Part shown: positions 1 to 6,920 of the stretch, one piece after another
How positions within the stretch are numbered: position 1 is the stretch's first letter
How the letters are laid out: each line of letters opens with the position of its first letter
IMG/VR virus record: IMGVR_UViG_3300005294_000849
Span: 10,292 to 37,189 of that record
Source of the DNA: a virus
DNA length: 26,898 bases
Direction: 5' to 3' (one strand)
The notes under the pieces: generated by a model
Told to the model about the DNA's origin: nothing
Seen by the model: only the letters and a program-made list of their open reading frames with translations
The model's database searches: none
Program-made: the position numbers and the translations under genes

Positions 1-1302
1 ATCGAAGGCTCCGCCGAGCTTCTCCACGTCGCCAGCCAGGTTGTTCTGCATGAGCGCTGCGGTCTCTGCGGCGTAGCCTGCATCGTTGACTGCGTCTTCC
101 CATTTCTGGATCCCTGCGGCGCCTTCTTCGTAGAGGACGTTGGCGGCACGGACTGCGTCTGATCCGAACATGGTTTTGAGCGCGGCGTTACGTTGCTCGT
201 CGGACATATTCTTGAGTGCGCCTTGGAGTACTCCGGCGTATTCGGACATTCCGATGAAGCTGCCGTTTGCGTCGTATGCGCTGATGTTCAGCTCGTCCAT
301 CAGCTCGGCTGCTTGCTTGGAGTTCGGGTTGAGGGATTGAAGCATGGTCTTGAAGCTCGTGCCTGAGTCGGAACCGGTCAGGCCGGCCGCGGCGAACGCC
401 GTCAGCGTGCCGGTAGCTTCTTCAATGGTGAGGCCTACTGATTTGGCAACGAGACCTGACTGGTTTAGAGCCATGCCGAGGTCTTCGACACCGCCCTGGG
501 CCTTACCGGCACCTGCAGCGAGCAGATCCGCGATGTGCGGTACTGCTTCGCCGGAGAGCTTGAACTGCGTCATGGCCGAGGCGGCGATCTCTGCGGCCTT
601 GGCCACCTCGATGTTGTCTGTGGCGGCTAGGTTGAGCGCTCCGGATAGTCCACCGTTCAAGATCGCCTGGGTATCAACGCCAGCTTTAGCCAGTTCCTTG
701 ATGCCGCCGGCGGCTTCGGAAGCACTGAACGCGGTGTCAGCACCGGCTCCCACTGCTGCCTCACGCAGTAGGTTCATGTTTCCAGTGGTCTCATGGGTTG
801 CTGCCTGCACCTCAGACATGGACTTGTCGAAGTCCGCGTAAGTGGTGATCATCTTGCCGAAAGCAAGGGTGAGCGCACCACCTGCAATAGTCACAGCAGG
901 GGCTAGCGTCTGGTACGCCTGCTTCTGCTTCTCAACTGCTGCGGCGGTCTTGGCTGCCGATTCCTGAGCTTCCTGGTTAGCCAGGTACACCGCTTCGGAG
1001 AACGCATCCACTCCATGGGCTGCCGCCTGAGCGGAAGAAACCACTTTCCCGTTGGAGTTCACCAGCTGACCATTAGCGGAATACAGCAGACCAGCGGCCT
1101 TCGCAGCACGCTGGTCCGCCTCAGCAACGACCTTGATCTTCTGAGCGCGCTCCTCGGCGGACTTCGAAGCCTCCTTAGTGGCTTTGTCCGCGTTCTTCGT
1201 GGACTGCTCGAATTCCTCGTTAGCGCGGGTCGCGTTCTTCCAACCGTTCAGGAAGTTCTGGACCTTAGCCTCAAGAATGAGGGCTATTCTGCGTTCGCTC
1301 AC
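1..1302 (-). CDS. Phage tail tape measure protein, TP901 type (C terminus cut by window edge)
   Basis: The visible part is the first 434 residues of a tail tape measure protein, which sets tail length and acts in DNA ejection. The start is GTG at 1302, preceded by AAGGAGG four bases upstream; the frame is open to base 1. The N-terminal ~130 residues are Ala/Lys/Glu-rich and coiled-coil-like. They are followed by a short hydrophobic segment (near TIAGGALTLAFG) and then the TP901 core, with motifs such as YADFDKSMSEVQAAT, SGTSFKTMLQSL and, at the cut end, QNNLAGDVEKLGGAFD, all typical of this family. It lies 18 bases downstream of the second tail-assembly chaperone frame, the usual order in siphophages. 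Full length is unknown because the gene runs off the left edge; family members usually exceed 800 residues. Identity is secure. Confidence 0.95.
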   Translation of the reverse strand, partial: MSERRIALILEAKVQNFLNGWKNATRANEEFEQSTKNADKATKEASKSAEERAQKIKVVAEADQRAAKAAGLLYSANGQLVNSNGKVVSSAQAAAHGVDAFSEAVYLANQEAQESAAKTAAAVEKQKQAYQTLAPAVTIAGGALTLAFGKMITTYADFDKSMSEVQAATHETTGNMNLLREAAVGAGADTAFSASEAAGGIKELAKAGVDTQAILNGGLSGALNLAATDNIEVAKAAEIAASAMTQFKLSGEAVPHIADLLAAGAGKAQGGVEDLGMALNQSGLVAKSVGLTIEEATGTLTAFAAAGLTGSDSGTSFKTMLQSLNPNSKQAAELMDELNISAYDANGSFIGMSEYAGVLQGALKNMSDEQRNAALKTMFGSDAVRAANVLYEEGAAGIQKWEDAVNDAGYAAETAALMQNNLAGDVEKLGGAFD

Positions 1303-1320
1303 GGTGCCTCCTTAGAGTCG

Positions 1321-1692
1321 TCAGAGGTTCCGGAGCGGCTTATCTGCCGGCCGGTCGTACGTGGTCGATACGCGCTCCCCCAGAGCCGGGGTGTATGCTT
1401 CCTTGCCGATGCCCTTAGTGGAGCGCTCACGAGCAGCACACGAGTTACAGACCTTCTTGTGCGCCGTGTACCAGCCGTCATTGTCCTTATGGTGAGCAAT
1501 GACTACTGGGTGACCGCAAGAGCACAAGCCGTCCTCGTAGATGGTGAGGGCGAGCGTCAGCAGGTAGTCCTTGTCCGTCCAGTCACCGCGAGCCCTGGCG
1601 AACCAGTGCATCGGCGGTTTCTGGGCGGTTCGGGCTGTGCGAAGAACCTGTACTACTGGGTGGAGTCTTGGCTGCCACCAGAGGCACTGGGC
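1321..1692 (-). CDS. Tail assembly chaperone, downstream (T) part made by -1 frameshift
   Basis: This frame supplies the C-terminal half of a G-T type tail chaperone fusion. It is open from the slippery site to the stop at 1321-1323 (123 codons), with an internal ATG at 1611 that lacks an obvious ribosome binding site. The core motif DWTDKDYLLTLALTIYEDGL, followed by a CxCG and a CNSC cysteine pair, is the pattern seen in actinophage chaperone extensions just upstream of the tape measure. The zinc-binding-like CSCGH...CNSC arrangement supports a folded domain. The frame offset relative to the upstream gene is exactly -1. I infer expression as a minor fusion product (about 305 aa in total) rather than as an independent protein. 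Confidence 0.85.
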   Translation of the reverse strand, partial: AQCLWWQPRLHPVVQVLRTARTAQKPPMHWFARARGDWTDKDYLLTLALTIYEDGLCSCGHPVVIAHHKDNDGWYTAHKKVCNSCAARERSTKGIGKEAYTPALGERVSTTYDRPADKPLRNL

Positions 1693-2237
1693 AAAAAATC
1701 TGCGTCCGGAGCCGGTAGCTCGTTCTGCACCTGCTGCCGTTTCTGCAACAGCTTGGTCAGCTGAGCCACACCAATCTTTGCTTCCAACGTGGCCACCAGC
1801 GGGACGGTCATCTTGATATCGCGCTTCTCCAACCGCGGGGACTCCACCGAAACGATCGACTCGACGAGCAACGCACGATTCAAGTGCACCTGCTTCGTGA
1901 GTCGCTCCTCGCGGGAGTCCGCCTCATTGGTCAAGTATTGCGATGCGATTTCGGTGATCTTCTCGCGCGGGATTGCCCGCAGATAGAACGTCATCTCCGA
2001 CGCGGCGAAAGCATCCATCAGCTTCTCGCGGTCCTTGATGAGCTTGCTCAGCGCAGGGTTGCCCCAGCTGGTCATCTCACTGGACTGCGCGTCGGTTTCC
2101 ACGCGGATCTGGCGCGCCAGGTGATTGATCTGCGCTACGAGGTCGCCACGCTTGTACACGGTCTCCGAATCCTCGGGCAGACGTGCATCCTGCAGCCACG
2201 CGTCTAGGTCAAAAGTTTCTGGATTCTGCTCGGTCAT
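1653..2237 (-). CDS. Tail assembly chaperone, upstream (G) protein
   Basis: A 194-aa protein at the position (after major tail protein, before tape measure) and of the size of lambda gpG-like tail assembly chaperones, which coat the tape measure during tail assembly. The chosen start is ATG 2237 with GGAG six bases upstream; an in-frame TTG four codons earlier has no better signal. The N terminus is acidic (TFDLDAWLQDARLPEDSETV). The middle is helical and charged. The C terminus contains ADFLPSASGG, where the DNA reads T TTT TTG, a slippery heptamer. Most ribosomes should stop at TAG 1653-1655, giving the short form; a minority should shift -1 into the T frame. The strong terminator lies just upstream (2277-2317), so this gene may need its own promoter or read-through. 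Confidence 0.85.
   Translation of the reverse strand: MTEQNPETFDLDAWLQDARLPEDSETVYKRGDLVAQINHLARQIRVETDAQSSEMTSWGNPALSKLIKDREKLMDAFAASEMTFYLRAIPREKITEIASQYLTNEADSREERLTKQVHLNRALLVESIVSVESPRLEKRDIKMTVPLVATLEAKIGVAQLTKLLQKRQQVQNELPAPDADFLPSASGGSQDSTQ
1692..1698 (-). promoter_or_regulatory. Programmed -1 ribosomal frameshift site T TTT TTG
   Basis: On the minus strand the G-frame codons GAT TTT TTG contain the X XXY YYZ heptamer T TTT TTG. Both tRNAs can re-pair after slipping back one base. The -1 frame is then open for 123 codons into the CxCG-containing T domain. The G frame ends only 13 codons after the site. The position, direction of shift and domain order match the conserved tail-chaperone frameshift of siphophages. 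I did not identify a stimulatory pseudoknot. Confidence 0.85.
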
Positions 2238-2276
2238 GGTGGGCTCCAATCTGATCGGGCTCCGAAAAAGGGGTTA

Positions 2277-2317
2277 GAAAAGTCCGGCCACGCGGGAGCC
2301 CTCGCGCGTGACCGGAC
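2277..2317 (-). terminator. Rho-independent terminator after the major tail protein gene
   Basis: On the minus strand, arms 2312-2317 plus 2305-2310 pair with 2282-2287 plus 2289-2294: 6 and 6 base pairs around a single mismatch, with a 10-base loop. The stem is very GC-rich (GTCCGG.CACGCG) and is followed at once by TTTTC, with TTTTT a few bases further. It sits between the major tail stop (2345) and the tail chaperone start (2237). This would let the tail tube gene be highly expressed while reducing the chaperone and tape measure. Confidence 0.85.
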
Positions 2318-2344
2318 CATTAGGGGGACGGCATCTACATGGGG

Positions 2345-2857
2345 TTAGACGCCTGCCGGCACGAGGACTTCACTGATCATGTTCTGAGCCAGGAACTCCA
2401 CGCGACGCTTGATGTTTCCGTCGTTACCCGGACGGGTCGGTGAATCGGTCTTTACTTCGCCACCGAGGAAGATCTCATCCCCGGCCTCCCACGGCTCAGT
2501 AGAGTCCTTATCGGTCTCACGCAGGTACACCCACACCGTGGTGTCCTTGACCATGACCGCCTGATACGCCGCATCCAAACCGGCCACATCTGCACCGGTG
2601 CCAGAAGCCAGCCACTCACGGATGAGCGTCAATGCCGTTTCAAAGTTGGACGCACCGAGCGCCTGAGCGTTGCCCTTCTGGCAAGAGGTTTTCTCATTGA
2701 ACCGATCGGACGCGGCCGGTGACCAGGTCACGTCCGAATCGAGGATCACGCAGGAAGGATCGATCATCGCGTTCAGCTCGGTCGCCGTCGGAATCACACC
2801 GGCCGGCTTAGTCAGCGAGAGCGCCCACTTCTTCTTGCCGTCTGCAGAAGTCTTCAC
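2345..2857 (-). CDS. Major tail (tube) protein
   Basis: A 170-aa protein placed between the small head-tail completion genes and the tail chaperones, where the tail tube subunit is found in siphophages. The start is GTG 2857, overlapping the upstream stop as GTGA and preceded by AGGAGG. The sequence has a typical tube-protein look: an N-terminal strand (KKKWALSLTKPAG), a central NFETALTLIREWLASGTGAD segment resembling the helix of the tube fold, and C-terminal beta-rich text (EIFLGGEVKTDSPTRPGND, VEFLAQNMISEVLVPAGV). The strong terminator directly downstream fits a highly expressed structural gene. The call rests on gene order plus sequence resemblance; no catalytic motif is expected. Fairly sure. 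Confidence 0.85.
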   Translation of the reverse strand: MKTSADGKKKWALSLTKPAGVIPTATELNAMIDPSCVILDSDVTWSPAASDRFNEKTSCQKGNAQALGASNFETALTLIREWLASGTGADVAGLDAAYQAVMVKDTTVWVYLRETDKDSTEPWEAGDEIFLGGEVKTDSPTRPGNDGNIKRRVEFLAQNMISEVLVPAGV

Positions 2858-3036
2858 TTGCTGTCCTCCTGTCCTGCATCACCGGAATCAGGCCGGCGAA
2901 CAGCCTTCTTCCCGGTATTTCGGATTGAAGCGACTTCGACAAAGCCGAACGCCTCATTGGTCAAATAATGCACCGGCACCAGCCGGACATCCCCGCCCCC
3001 TTTAGGGCGAGCTTCCACAAAACCTGGCTTACCCAT
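2854..3036 (-). CDS. Small hypothetical protein between tail terminator and tail tube
   Basis: A 60-aa protein with a good ribosome binding site (AAAGGA, eight bases before ATG 3036), overlapping the tail tube start by four bases. The sequence (MGKPGFVEARPKGGGDVRLV... FGFVEVASIRNTGKKAVRRP) is basic at both ends with one hydrophobic beta-like stretch; no cysteines or membrane segment. Small genes at this place are common in actinophage tail modules but have no agreed function. It may be a minor structural or chaperone-like component. The coding call is secure because of overlap and ribosome binding site; function is unknown. Confidence 0.75.
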   Translation of the reverse strand: MGKPGFVEARPKGGGDVRLVPVHYLTNEAFGFVEVASIRNTGKKAVRRPDSGDAGQEDSK

Positions 3037-3053
3037 CGTTTGTGTCCTTTCCT

Positions 3054-3479
3054 TTAGGCCCGATAAGCCATGAACGGGTATTCGTCCACGGCATACAGGG
3101 GGTTCAGAGTGTCAATCGAAATACGGTTATCCGGCTCAGCCGTCAACACCTCGACCTGACGAAGCTTCGAAAAACTCCACCCAGGCACCACCGGACGCTG
3201 ACGATTCAACGCAGCCCTAGCCACACCCACCAGATGATTCAAACCATCTTCGGTCGTAGCCACGACCGTGCACCGGATCAAATACGCCACCTGATCCGGC
3301 ACATCATCCGAAGACCGGTTATCACGCTCACCAGAAACCGCCGTACCAAAACCGCCATGCAACACGACATAAGGGAAATCGGCGAGCGCTGGTGGGCTGG
3401 ATAGTTTGGCTTCGAAGAGGTGCACGCGAGTGGTCGGTGGGAGTAGTGCTTTGACTGCTTCGAATACTTCGAGGCTCAT
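3054..3479 (-). CDS. Tail terminator / tail completion protein (DUF3168-like)
   Basis: A 141-aa protein that starts with an ATGA overlap to the gp10-like gene upstream. Such proteins cap the growing tail tube and form the joint with the head. Visible features fit the family: an N-terminal helix (MSLEVFEAVKALLPPTTRV), the strand FPYVVLHGGFGTAVSGERDN, a central LIRCTVVATTEDGLNHLVGVAR helix-strand unit and the C-terminal DEYPFMAYR. The order head-tail connector, closure protein, gp10-like, this gene, tail tube is the conserved siphophage order. The assignment relies on order and fold-like pattern rather than a catalytic motif. Confidence 0.75.
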   Translation of the reverse strand: MSLEVFEAVKALLPPTTRVHLFEAKLSSPPALADFPYVVLHGGFGTAVSGERDNRSSDDVPDQVAYLIRCTVVATTEDGLNHLVGVARAALNRQRPVVPGWSFSKLRQVEVLTAEPDNRISIDTLNPLYAVDEYPFMAYRA

Positions 3480-3871
3480 AGCAGGCCCTCCCAGATCTTC
3501 GCCATGTACTCTTCGACTGCTGGTGCTTCATCGGCGAGCGCTTCGGCTGGGTCGCGGACTGTTCCGCCGCCGCCTTGCGCGCCGCCGAAGTAGGCGAATC
3601 CTGCGAGTCCGGCAGCGGGGTGCCGGGATTTGTTGGGTCCGATCTCTACTGCGTAGTGGGATTGTCCGAATGCGGCTGAGCCGAGTTCTTCGAAGTCCAC
3701 CGATCTCGCAGCGTGCTTAAACGAGGAAGACGCCCGCAAGTCTTTCTGCATGGCGTCTTTGATGTTGACTGCACCTTTTTTGAGTACTGCTTTGACTTCG
3801 GGGATGAGCCGTCCAGGCACAAGTCCGAGGTCCTGGCTGAATTGGCGTAATTGCGAGTCGTCCAAGCTCAC
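3476..3871 (-). CDS. HK97 gp10-like tail/head-completion protein
   Basis: A 131-aa protein of the HK97-gp10 type, which acts at the head-tail junction or tail completion. I chose GTG 3871, whose GTGA overlaps the upstream stop and which follows GGAGGGCG by 10-11 bases. An in-frame ATG at 3889 lacks a ribosome binding site, and longer extensions to 4105 are Arg/His-rich shadow of the upstream gene. Family-like features: IPEVKAVLKKGAVNIKDAMQ, then H..AR..DFEEL, the beta-rich YAVEIGPNKSRHPAAGLAGF, and the C-terminal DEAPAVEEYMAKIWEGLL helix. The GAQGGGGTVRDP loop is typical. It is followed immediately by the tail terminator gene (ATGA overlap). Confidence 0.8.
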   Translation of the reverse strand: MSLDDSQLRQFSQDLGLVPGRLIPEVKAVLKKGAVNIKDAMQKDLRASSSFKHAARSVDFEELGSAAFGQSHYAVEIGPNKSRHPAAGLAGFAYFGGAQGGGGTVRDPAEALADEAPAVEEYMAKIWEGLL

Positions 3872-4266
3872 ATTGACACCGCCCTCCATCGTTCGGCTGT
3901 GCGGTGGGTGCCTTCGGCGAGCTCTACGAGTTCGGCCTTGGTACCTATGCGGGGTAGTTCGAGCTGTGCGCTGGTGATCTCCAATAGGTCGCCTGGCATT
4001 GCGCCGGTGCCTATGGGAAGTTTCGCCAGTGCGTTGGTGATCGTGTAGTTCGCGGCCGCTACGAGTAGTTCGGTGGGCTGGGTGGCGTCCACGTCGTATC
4101 CGCATCGGCCGGTGTAAATCGTGTCGAAGGTCGCGACTTCGTGCCCGAGTGCCGGGTCGAATCCGCTACCGGTGGGACGTTTGATCGTGCACGTGGCGAT
4201 CATCAGCATCTTGGCTCGTTCCCGGCCACGACGCGTTGCGGAGACTGCCCGGCGCTGCATGCTCAC
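3868..4266 (-). CDS. Head closure / head-tail joining protein (DUF6093-like)
   Basis: A 132-aa protein between the head-tail connector and the gp10-like gene. The start is GTG 4266, overlapping the connector stop as GTGA. After a basic N terminus (MQRRAVSATRRGRERAK) comes MLMIATCTIKRPTGSGFDPALG and DTIYTGRCGYDVDA, a pattern I associate with the DUF6093 family of actinophage head proteins. The C-terminal GAMPGDLLEITSAQLELPRIG resembles the strand region of gpFII/SPP1 gp16-like head stoppers. The function as head-closure subunit is inferred from gene order and these patterns. Confidence 0.75.
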   Translation of the reverse strand: MSMQRRAVSATRRGRERAKMLMIATCTIKRPTGSGFDPALGHEVATFDTIYTGRCGYDVDATQPTELLVAAANYTITNALAKLPIGTGAMPGDLLEITSAQLELPRIGTKAELVELAEGTHRTAERWRAVSM

Positions 4267-4862
4267 AGGCTGCCCACCACCTTCGCACCGTAGTTCCCGA
4301 AGCGCTTTGCGATCCGGTCTCGTGCGCGCTGAGGGAGGGACATTTCTGTGATTGCATCGACGGTGTCGCCGGTGGCATACGCTTCCGCGTAGTCGTCGAT
4401 CTTTACCGAGGATAGGCGCCCGTTGTCCAATGTGAACCCGTCACCTTCACCGTCCAGTGCGGACAGCAGACCCCCGATGACCATCCGACAGACCAGGTCT
4501 TTCAGATCCGCAGGCAGGACAGGTAGACCATGCGTGTATTCCACGGTCACAATCTCTAGCCCTGCCTCGGACCATCCAGTGGCCCGGTACAGTCCCGCGT
4601 TGATGCGTTTCCACCCGGTCACTGGCACACCGTCAACGGAGACCGCGTGGATCTCTGTCACCGGCAGACCGGGCAACCGCAGGATGCGAGCACGGCCGGC
4701 AGGAAGCTCGACCGTGCTGCGCTTGGAAACGATGGGTGAACCCGCTGCGTCGATCACCTCAGCCGAAGCCGATTCGATCAGTACTGCCACGATCGGCGCG
4801 TCCCAGTCCACCTCCGCGGGGAGTGGATAGGTTTGCAGATCAGCAATTGTAATGAGACCCAA
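4263..4862 (-). CDS. Head-tail connector (adaptor) protein, gp6/gp15-like
   Basis: About 199 aa, first of the connector genes after the capsid genes. Start choice: TTG 4862 has AGGAGG eight bases upstream. The alternative GTG 4871 abuts the same AGGAGG and is too close to use it. Sequence features fit adaptor proteins that dock under the portal: IADLQTYPLPAEVDW, a strand-rich middle with RILRLPGLPVTEIHAVSVDG, VTVEYTHGLPVLPADLKDLV starting a helix bundle, and a C-terminal MSLPQRARDRIAKRFG helix. The order capsid, connector, closure, gp10-like, terminator is conserved. The stop overlaps the next gene by four bases. Confidence 0.8.
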   Translation of the reverse strand: MGLITIADLQTYPLPAEVDWDAPIVAVLIESASAEVIDAAGSPIVSKRSTVELPAGRARILRLPGLPVTEIHAVSVDGVPVTGWKRINAGLYRATGWSEAGLEIVTVEYTHGLPVLPADLKDLVCRMVIGGLLSALDGEGDGFTLDNGRLSSVKIDDYAEAYATGDTVDAITEMSLPQRARDRIAKRFGNYGAKVVGSL

Positions 4863-4874
4863 CGAGTTCACCTC

Positions 4875-5321
4875 CTACTTGTCGTCGGAACCGGACAGGT
4901 TCTGCTTCTCGGCTTCGGCTGCTTCCGCGGCGGCATTGGCCTCCGCCTCGGCTTCAGCATCAGCCTTGGCGTTCTCCGCAGCTTCATCTGAATCCTGTTC
5001 GAAGAGAGCTCGAATCTCGCCCTGCTTCAAACCGGCCAAGTCGTCCTCCGAAGTGCCCTGAGACACCGCGTAGGCAACCCAGTCATCACGCGAAGCGTTG
5101 CCGCGAGGCTTCTCCAACGGATCGGCAGACTTAGCGACTACTGCCTTGGGCTCGGCTTCCTTGGCCTGCTCGCCAAACTTGCGTTCCCAGATCGCTTCGA
5201 TCTGCTCTGCAGATGCGTCATCAGGGTATTCAACCAGCGTTCCGTTGGCCAGCAGTGAAGACGCAACGTGCTCGCCGAGATTAGTCAGCTGCACCTTGGA
5301 TTTACCGATGTACGGGCTCAC
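4875..5321 (-). CDS. Small capsid-associated protein with SAP/HeH-like helix pair and acidic Ala-rich tail
   Basis: A 148-aa protein directly after the major capsid gene; the GTG start at 5321 shares one base with the capsid stop TAG and follows GGTGA by seven bases. The N terminus (KVQLTNLGEHVASSLLANGTLVEYP) is probably beta-structured. Residues ~75-108 (RDDWVAYAVSQGTSEDDLAG then LKQGEIRALF) look like a HeH/LEM/SAP helix-extended-helix, a motif frequent in short proteins after phage capsid genes. The last ~40 residues are a low-complexity Ala/Glu/Asp repeat (AEAEAEANAAAEAAEAEK). It may be a head decoration or maturation factor; no enzyme signature is visible. The coding call is firm, the role is inferred from place. 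Confidence 0.7.
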   Translation of the reverse strand: MSPYIGKSKVQLTNLGEHVASSLLANGTLVEYPDDASAEQIEAIWERKFGEQAKEAEPKAVVAKSADPLEKPRGNASRDDWVAYAVSQGTSEDDLAGLKQGEIRALFEQDSDEAAENAKADAEAEAEANAAAEAAEAEKQNLSGSDDK

Positions 5322-6151
5322 TATGGAGTCACCGCCCCGGTCCAGTGGTACACAGCGTCCGGACGCAAGTTCTTCGCGCCGTACACGTGCAGACCACGCA
5401 GGCGGTCAGCGAACTTGTTCTGTGAACGCATAGCCTCGGTCTTGTTGATCGTCGATGCGTAGGCCAGCGCGGACTTGTGGAAGCCCACAATCTGCGGAAG
5501 GTCCACAACCGGCAGGTTCTCCGAGCTGTACGAATCGAAGGAAAGAAGCTTTCCGTACGACGCGTCTCGCAGACCAGCAGTCGAAGCCGATTCATTAGCC
5601 TTCATCAGCTTCGAATCGTTCTCGTCAAGCAGGGCCGCGAACTCGGCATTGAACACAATCACGCGTTCCGAAGCTGGGACCAGGGCCTTCGCCATTGCCT
5701 TCTTCAGATCGCGGATCACGTTCCAAGCCGAAACGCCATCAGTCGCCGGAGCGAGCGGAGTAACCGGGGTGCCCTGAGCGATCAACAGTGCAGCCAGAGT
5801 CTTATCTGCATCGGTCACCAGACCATCAGCAGCCGACTTGGTGTAGGCGTTCATCAACTGCGGCTTGGCCTGTGCCATGTCGATGTCATCAACGAAGAAG
5901 TCAAACGACTTTTCATTGTCGATCGGCAGATCAATGCCGGTATCGGTGACTTCATCAGGGCTGGTCAAACGACCAGCAGCTTTGTAGTCCTTGATGACGA
6001 TTGGGCTGATGCCGGTAATGTGCACGACGCTACCGGTCTTCGCTTCGCCTTCGTACTCGCGATTAGCAAGTCCGGCGAAGATTGCGCGTTCCTGGAACTG
6101 GGTCAGGATCTTTGCTGACCAGATCTCAGGGATTGCATTGGTGATAGCCAT
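5321..6151 (-). CDS. Major capsid protein
   Basis: A 276-aa protein starting at ATG 6151 with AAAGGAAC five bases upstream. The N terminus AITNAIPEIWSAKILTQFQE and the following FAGLANREYEGEAKTGSVVH are characteristic of HK97-fold phage coat proteins of the P22-coat-like/SPP1-like branch. Further hallmarks are IDNEKSFDFFVDDIDMAQAK, WNVIRDLKKAMAKALVP and the C-terminal KTEAMRSQNKFADRLRGLHV followed by YGAKNLRPDAVY. It lies between the scaffold-like gene and the connector genes, as expected. No N-terminal delta domain is present, in agreement with a separate scaffold gene upstream. High confidence. Confidence 0.95.
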   Translation of the reverse strand: MAITNAIPEIWSAKILTQFQERAIFAGLANREYEGEAKTGSVVHITGISPIVIKDYKAAGRLTSPDEVTDTGIDLPIDNEKSFDFFVDDIDMAQAKPQLMNAYTKSAADGLVTDADKTLAALLIAQGTPVTPLAPATDGVSAWNVIRDLKKAMAKALVPASERVIVFNAEFAALLDENDSKLMKANESASTAGLRDASYGKLLSFDSYSSENLPVVDLPQIVGFHKSALAYASTINKTEAMRSQNKFADRLRGLHVYGAKNLRPDAVYHWTGAVTP

Positions 6152-6168
6152 TGCAAGTTCCTTTCGGG

Positions 6169-6909
6169 TTAGAGTGCGACCTTGCCGTCGTCATAAGCCT
6201 TGGCAATGTCTGCCGGGCTCATCGATTCAAGGTCTTTCTTGGTGTATTTCTTCGTCGTCTTGCGCTTGCCGCGAGCCGAATCAAACTGGGTACTCTTACC
6301 GCTTTGCGCGGCGAGGTATGGATCTGTTTCGATAAGGTCATCAATCGCCTGAGCAATCTCGTCCTCGTCGTAAACTCCGTCTTCGTCCGGCTCAAAATCT
6401 GAGAGGTCCAAAAGACGTATCGCCAAGGCCGGGTTCTGCAGCTTGCCTGCCGCCGCGGCCTTGATATCCGAGCGAAGTACTCGCTCGTTGGCTTTCTGTA
6501 GAACTGCCGCATCGCGCTCTTCACGCTTACGCTCGGCTTCCTGATCTTCCTCGGACTTGCCGACAGACGACTTAGAACGCTGCAGCTCAGCCTTAGCCTC
6601 GCGCTCAGCCTTCTTCGACGCCTTGAGCTTGTCCTTCATGATGCGAAGAGCATTCTTGCCTTTATCGCCGAGGGCATCAGCACCATCGGGATCTTTGTCG
6701 TCTTCGTCCTCATCCGAGTCAGAATCGTCGGAGCCGACATCCGAGTCAGAATCATCCGACTCGTCTTCGTCTTCGTCCTCGTCTTCTTCGTCTTCCGAGT
6801 TCGCCGCCATCATTACCGCATCACCGAAGATGTTGTAGTGGAAGGCAAACAAAGCCTCGATGCCGCCGGGAGCGGTCAAATCGATTCCGTGGATGGTCTT
6901 GATGGCCAT
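6169..6909 (-). CDS. Putative capsid scaffolding protein with long acidic Ser/Asp/Glu tract
   Basis: 246 aa starting at ATG 6909, five bases after AAAGGAAA; an in-frame extension to 6954 would overlap the upstream gene and has no better signal. Residues 1-34 (IKTIHGIDLTAPGGIEALFA and FHYNIFGDAVMM) are unusual for a scaffold. A run of about 45 mostly acidic residues follows (EDEEDEDEDEDESDDSDSDV and similar), then a charged coiled coil (residues ~85-150, KASKKAEREAKAELQRSKSS) and a C-terminal part with FEPDEDGVYDEDEIAQAIDD, LIETDPYLA and a basic tail with KRKTTKKYTKKDLESMSPAD. A coiled coil plus basic C terminus just before the capsid gene is the usual scaffold layout. Role inferred; the acidic tract may mimic DNA or buffer charge inside the prohead. 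Confidence 0.75.
   Translation of the reverse strand: MAIKTIHGIDLTAPGGIEALFAFHYNIFGDAVMMAANSEDEEDEDEDEDESDDSDSDVGSDDSDSDEDEDDKDPDGADALGDKGKNALRIMKDKLKASKKAEREAKAELQRSKSSVGKSEEDQEAERKREERDAAVLQKANERVLRSDIKAAAAGKLQNPALAIRLLDLSDFEPDEDGVYDEDEIAQAIDDLIETDPYLAAQSGKSTQFDSARGKRKTTKKYTKKDLESMSPADIAKAYDDGKVAL
6711..6753. repeat. 16-bp direct repeat encoding the acidic Ser/Asp tract of the scaffold-like gene
   Basis: CATCCGAGTCAGAATC occurs at 6711-6726 and again at 6738-6753, embedded in a longer run of TCxTCx/GAx triplets (about 6700-6800). The repeat encodes the DSDSD segments. Such triplet-like DNA may expand or contract by slippage, so its length could vary between related phages. Confidence 0.8.
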
Positions 6910-6920
6910 GGTGTTTCCTT

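Noticed and set aside
140-841. Two plus-strand ORFs opposite the tape measure gene
   Set aside because: They are antisense to a well-recognised protein, have no ribosome binding sites, and have compositions expected of a shadow frame.
3872-4105. N-terminal extension of the gp10-like gene
   Set aside because: The extension is Arg/His-rich, overlaps the head-closure gene, and lacks a ribosome binding site; the GTG at 3871 gives the usual 4-base overlap.
5477-6118. 213-aa plus-strand ORF opposite the major capsid gene
   Set aside because: Antisense to the capsid protein; no known domain, no start signal, and gene density on this strand is otherwise nil here.
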